Shown here: positions 62,748 to 64,000 of the stretch, piece after piece | Layout: each line of letters begins with the position of its first letter | Numbering within the stretch: the first letter of the stretch is position 1 | DNA from: Flavihumibacter fluvii | GTDB lineage: Bacteria > Bacteroidota > Bacteroidia > Chitinophagales > Chitinophagaceae | Reading direction: 5' to 3' | Assembly: GCF_018595675.2 (NCBI RefSeq) | Contig: NZ_CP092333.1 | Span: 3,620,001-3,684,000 of the forward strand | Length of the DNA stretch: 64,000 nt | The notes under the pieces: generated by a model | The model's database searches: none | Told to the model about the DNA's origin: nothing | What the model saw: only the letters and a program-made list of their open reading frames with translations | Translations under genes and position numbers: made by a program

Positions 62748-63467
62748 TTATTTTCTGAACAGATTGCGTTTTTTCTTTTTGTCCTTTTCCAGCATGATCT
62801 TAACTATATCACCACCAAGCTTTGCCATGGCCATACTGTCGAGACCATTATAATAGCCTCTTACCACACGGTCTTTATCGATCAACACCATTTTTTCTGT
62901 ATGAATAAAGTTCGTATCAACCCCTTCACCATCAACCAATCCAAGCTTCACTTCATTTAGGGCAAAATCATAAATGGTTTTTTTATCCCCGGTTAACATC
63001 CACCATACATCGTGATTAACCCCATAGCGGTCCGCATATTTTTTTAGTTGTACGGCAGAATCTCTTTCAGGGTCAACTGAAAAAGACAAAAACTGAACAA
63101 AGGTGGTATCTTCCAGGCTCATCTCATCTTTCAACTTCAACGCATCCTGAATGCGTTTCATATTTTGGGTGAGTGTTGGGCAAATCGATGGACAATGCGT
63201 AAAAAAGAAATCGGCGACAATAACCTTACCCTGTAAATCATCAAGAGATACTGTATTTCCCAGCTGATTGGTCAATTTAAAATTGGCCACTTTGTGCCAA
63301 ATTGTATCAGACTCTTCCTTTCCATCAACAACGCTGGTTAAAACAGTATCTGCATAATACCTCCTGGGCATATCCACTGCACCTTCGCTGTAGACCTTTA
63401 CGATCCAATAAGATATCACCGGTAGCAAAAGAGCTACACATAGTCCAAGAAGTGCTTTTCTGTTCAC
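62748..63467 (-). CDS. SCO1/SenC family copper chaperone
   Basis: 239 residues. An N-terminal membrane anchor (residues 4-22) is followed by a thioredoxin-like domain facing the periplasm. The copper site is formed by the CxxxC of FFTHCPSICPTLTQ near residue 94 and the histidine of TNFIHTEKMVLID near 190, all present. SCO delivers copper to the CuA centre of cytochrome oxidase. The gene sits between oxidase subunit IV and the DUF420 assembly protein on the same strand. A palindromic element lies just upstream (63557-63600). Confidence 0.94.
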   Translation of the reverse strand: MNRKALLGLCVALLLPVISYWIVKVYSEGAVDMPRRYYADTVLTSVVDGKEESDTIWHKVANFKLTNQLGNTVSLDDLQGKVIVADFFFTHCPSICPTLTQNMKRIQDALKLKDEMSLEDTTFVQFLSFSVDPERDSAVQLKKYADRYGVNHDVWWMLTGDKKTIYDFALNEVKLGLVDGEGVDTNFIHTEKMVLIDKDRVVRGYYNGLDSMAMAKLGGDIVKIMLEKDKKKKRNLFRK

Positions 63468-63556
63468 GATGAGCGGATTATGCCTGATTTATACAATATA
63501 AAAAACCACCGCAAATATACGATGGTTCAATTTTACGAAGACTTATTTAAAGAGTG

Positions 63557-63600
63557 TGTCAGACACCTATAGGTGTCTGACATCTTAAAGATGTCAGACA
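63557..63600. repeat. nested palindromes, REP-like element
   Basis: A 26-bp perfect palindrome (63557-63582) shares its right arm with a second perfect inverted repeat of 12-bp arms (63574-63585 with 63589-63600, TAA loop). The shared strand can pair with either neighbour, so two alternative hairpins exist. It lies 90 bp upstream of the SCO start and just after the subunit IV stop. It resembles small REP-like intergenic elements. Confidence 0.85.
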
Positions 63601-63604
63601 AAAA

Positions 63605-64000
63605 TTATTCCTTACCACTTTCTTTTTTAGCGTCAGGATGTTCTCCACCTTCGTGAGCTGGTGCTTCCACTTTGGTTTTGCTTTGTTCAAGGTGGTGGGG
63701 GTCATATGTATTTTTCAGGTTCTTGTAGGAATTACCATCAGCGAGGAATGCGATAATAAACCAAACGAAAAGTAATAAGGGAACCACAATGGTCATGATC
63801 ATATTGCGCAACTCATGCTTAAGGTGCATGAAATAGCCAACAATGTAAAATGCTTTGGCAAGCATGAAAATACAAATGAATCCTTTAATCAGGTTGCGCA
63901 TGAGAAGGCCTTCTATGCCCATCATCCAAAAACCCAATGCCAATTCTATCAATGTAATGACAGTAAGTATAATGGTTACCCTGATAACTTCTTTCTTGCC
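63605..64000 (-). CDS. cytochrome c oxidase subunit IV, caa3/bo3 type (partial at the right edge)
   Basis: The frame stays open to the edge, giving at least 131 residues; the segment KKEVIRVTIILTVITLIELA at the edge shows that the true start lies outside the window. Three hydrophobic helices are seen (about 8-24, 35-57 and 70-87 of the visible part). VGYFMHLKHELRNM carries the typical FMHL/H motif of the subunit IV family. The C-terminal 35 residues are polar and His/Glu-rich. Subunit IV assists assembly of the haem-copper oxidase. Upstream genes, off the edge, are presumably further oxidase subunits. Confidence 0.88.
   Translation of the reverse strand, partial: GKKEVIRVTIILTVITLIELALGFWMMGIEGLLMRNLIKGFICIFMLAKAFYIVGYFMHLKHELRNMIMTIVVPLLLFVWFIIAFLADGNSYKNLKNTYDPHHLEQSKTKVEAPAHEGGEHPDAKKESGKE

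Overview
The window looks like the chromosome of a Bacteroidota bacterium, most likely Chitinophagaceae or a close relative. Supporting signs are a SusC/SusD pair, a protein with a type IX secretion C-terminal domain, many lipoproteins and VCBS/ASPIC-UnbV repeat proteins, the near absence of Shine-Dalgarno sequences, and several TAnnTTTG -7 boxes, some with a TTTG -33 box about 20 bp upstream. No phage, transposase, CRISPR array or rRNA gene was seen.

Layout. 1-5,800 (minus strand) is a redox and sulfur region: the 5' part of cydA, a tandem universal stress protein, a sulfide:quinone-type oxidoreductase, a two-gene YeeE/YedE sulfur transporter, thioredoxin, a small membrane protein, a rhodanese and a Crp/Fnr regulator. 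5,800-10,100 holds housekeeping genes (rnhB, a GNAT acetyltransferase, a Sua5/YciO protein, a cupin/JmjC-like protein) and an orphan 2-oxoacid:ferredoxin oxidoreductase beta subunit. 10,400-22,400 (plus strand) is a carbohydrate/peptide locus: a LacI regulator, a GH123-like glycosidase, a DUF5107-TPR protein, an S9 peptidase and a TonB-plug protein. 22,500-29,600 has an RRM protein, two MFS transporters and the complete oxidative pentose phosphate set gnd-zwf-pgl. 29,700-42,400 holds a T9SS cargo protein and a minus-strand set susC-susD-VCBS lipoprotein-vanadium haloperoxidase-like PAP2 protein-CRTAC1 protein-Dabb protein. 42,900-49,300 has acyl-CoA dehydrogenase with MarR, a hydrolase-glycosyltransferase pair, an orphan OppC-type permease, a small lipoprotein and an Lrp regulator.

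49,300-49,950 has no protein gene. It contains two tandem tRNA-like RNAs behind a good Bacteroidota promoter and ahead of an intrinsic terminator. Both have acceptor, D, anticodon-like and T arms that fold as in a type II tRNA. Their variable arms are about 47 and 117 nt and carry GNRA-capped hairpins, and the anticodon loop lacks U33. This is the most unusual object in the window.

49,950-64,000 contains a clan GH-A-like glycosidase lipoprotein, a GH95-like enzyme, trmB with DUF5522 and an alkyltransferase-like protein, a YbbA/YbbP-type ABC system divergent from a TesA-like esterase, a Gfo/Idh/MocA oxidoreductase with a double DUF1080 protein, and cytochrome oxidase genes (DUF420, SCO, subunit IV cut by the window edge).

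Two repeat families recur between genes. One is a 7-bp-periodic GCAGNNA repeat sitting on or beside stop codons of at least four genes, with a shorter related sequence at a fifth. The other is a nested palindrome beginning TGTCAGACACC.
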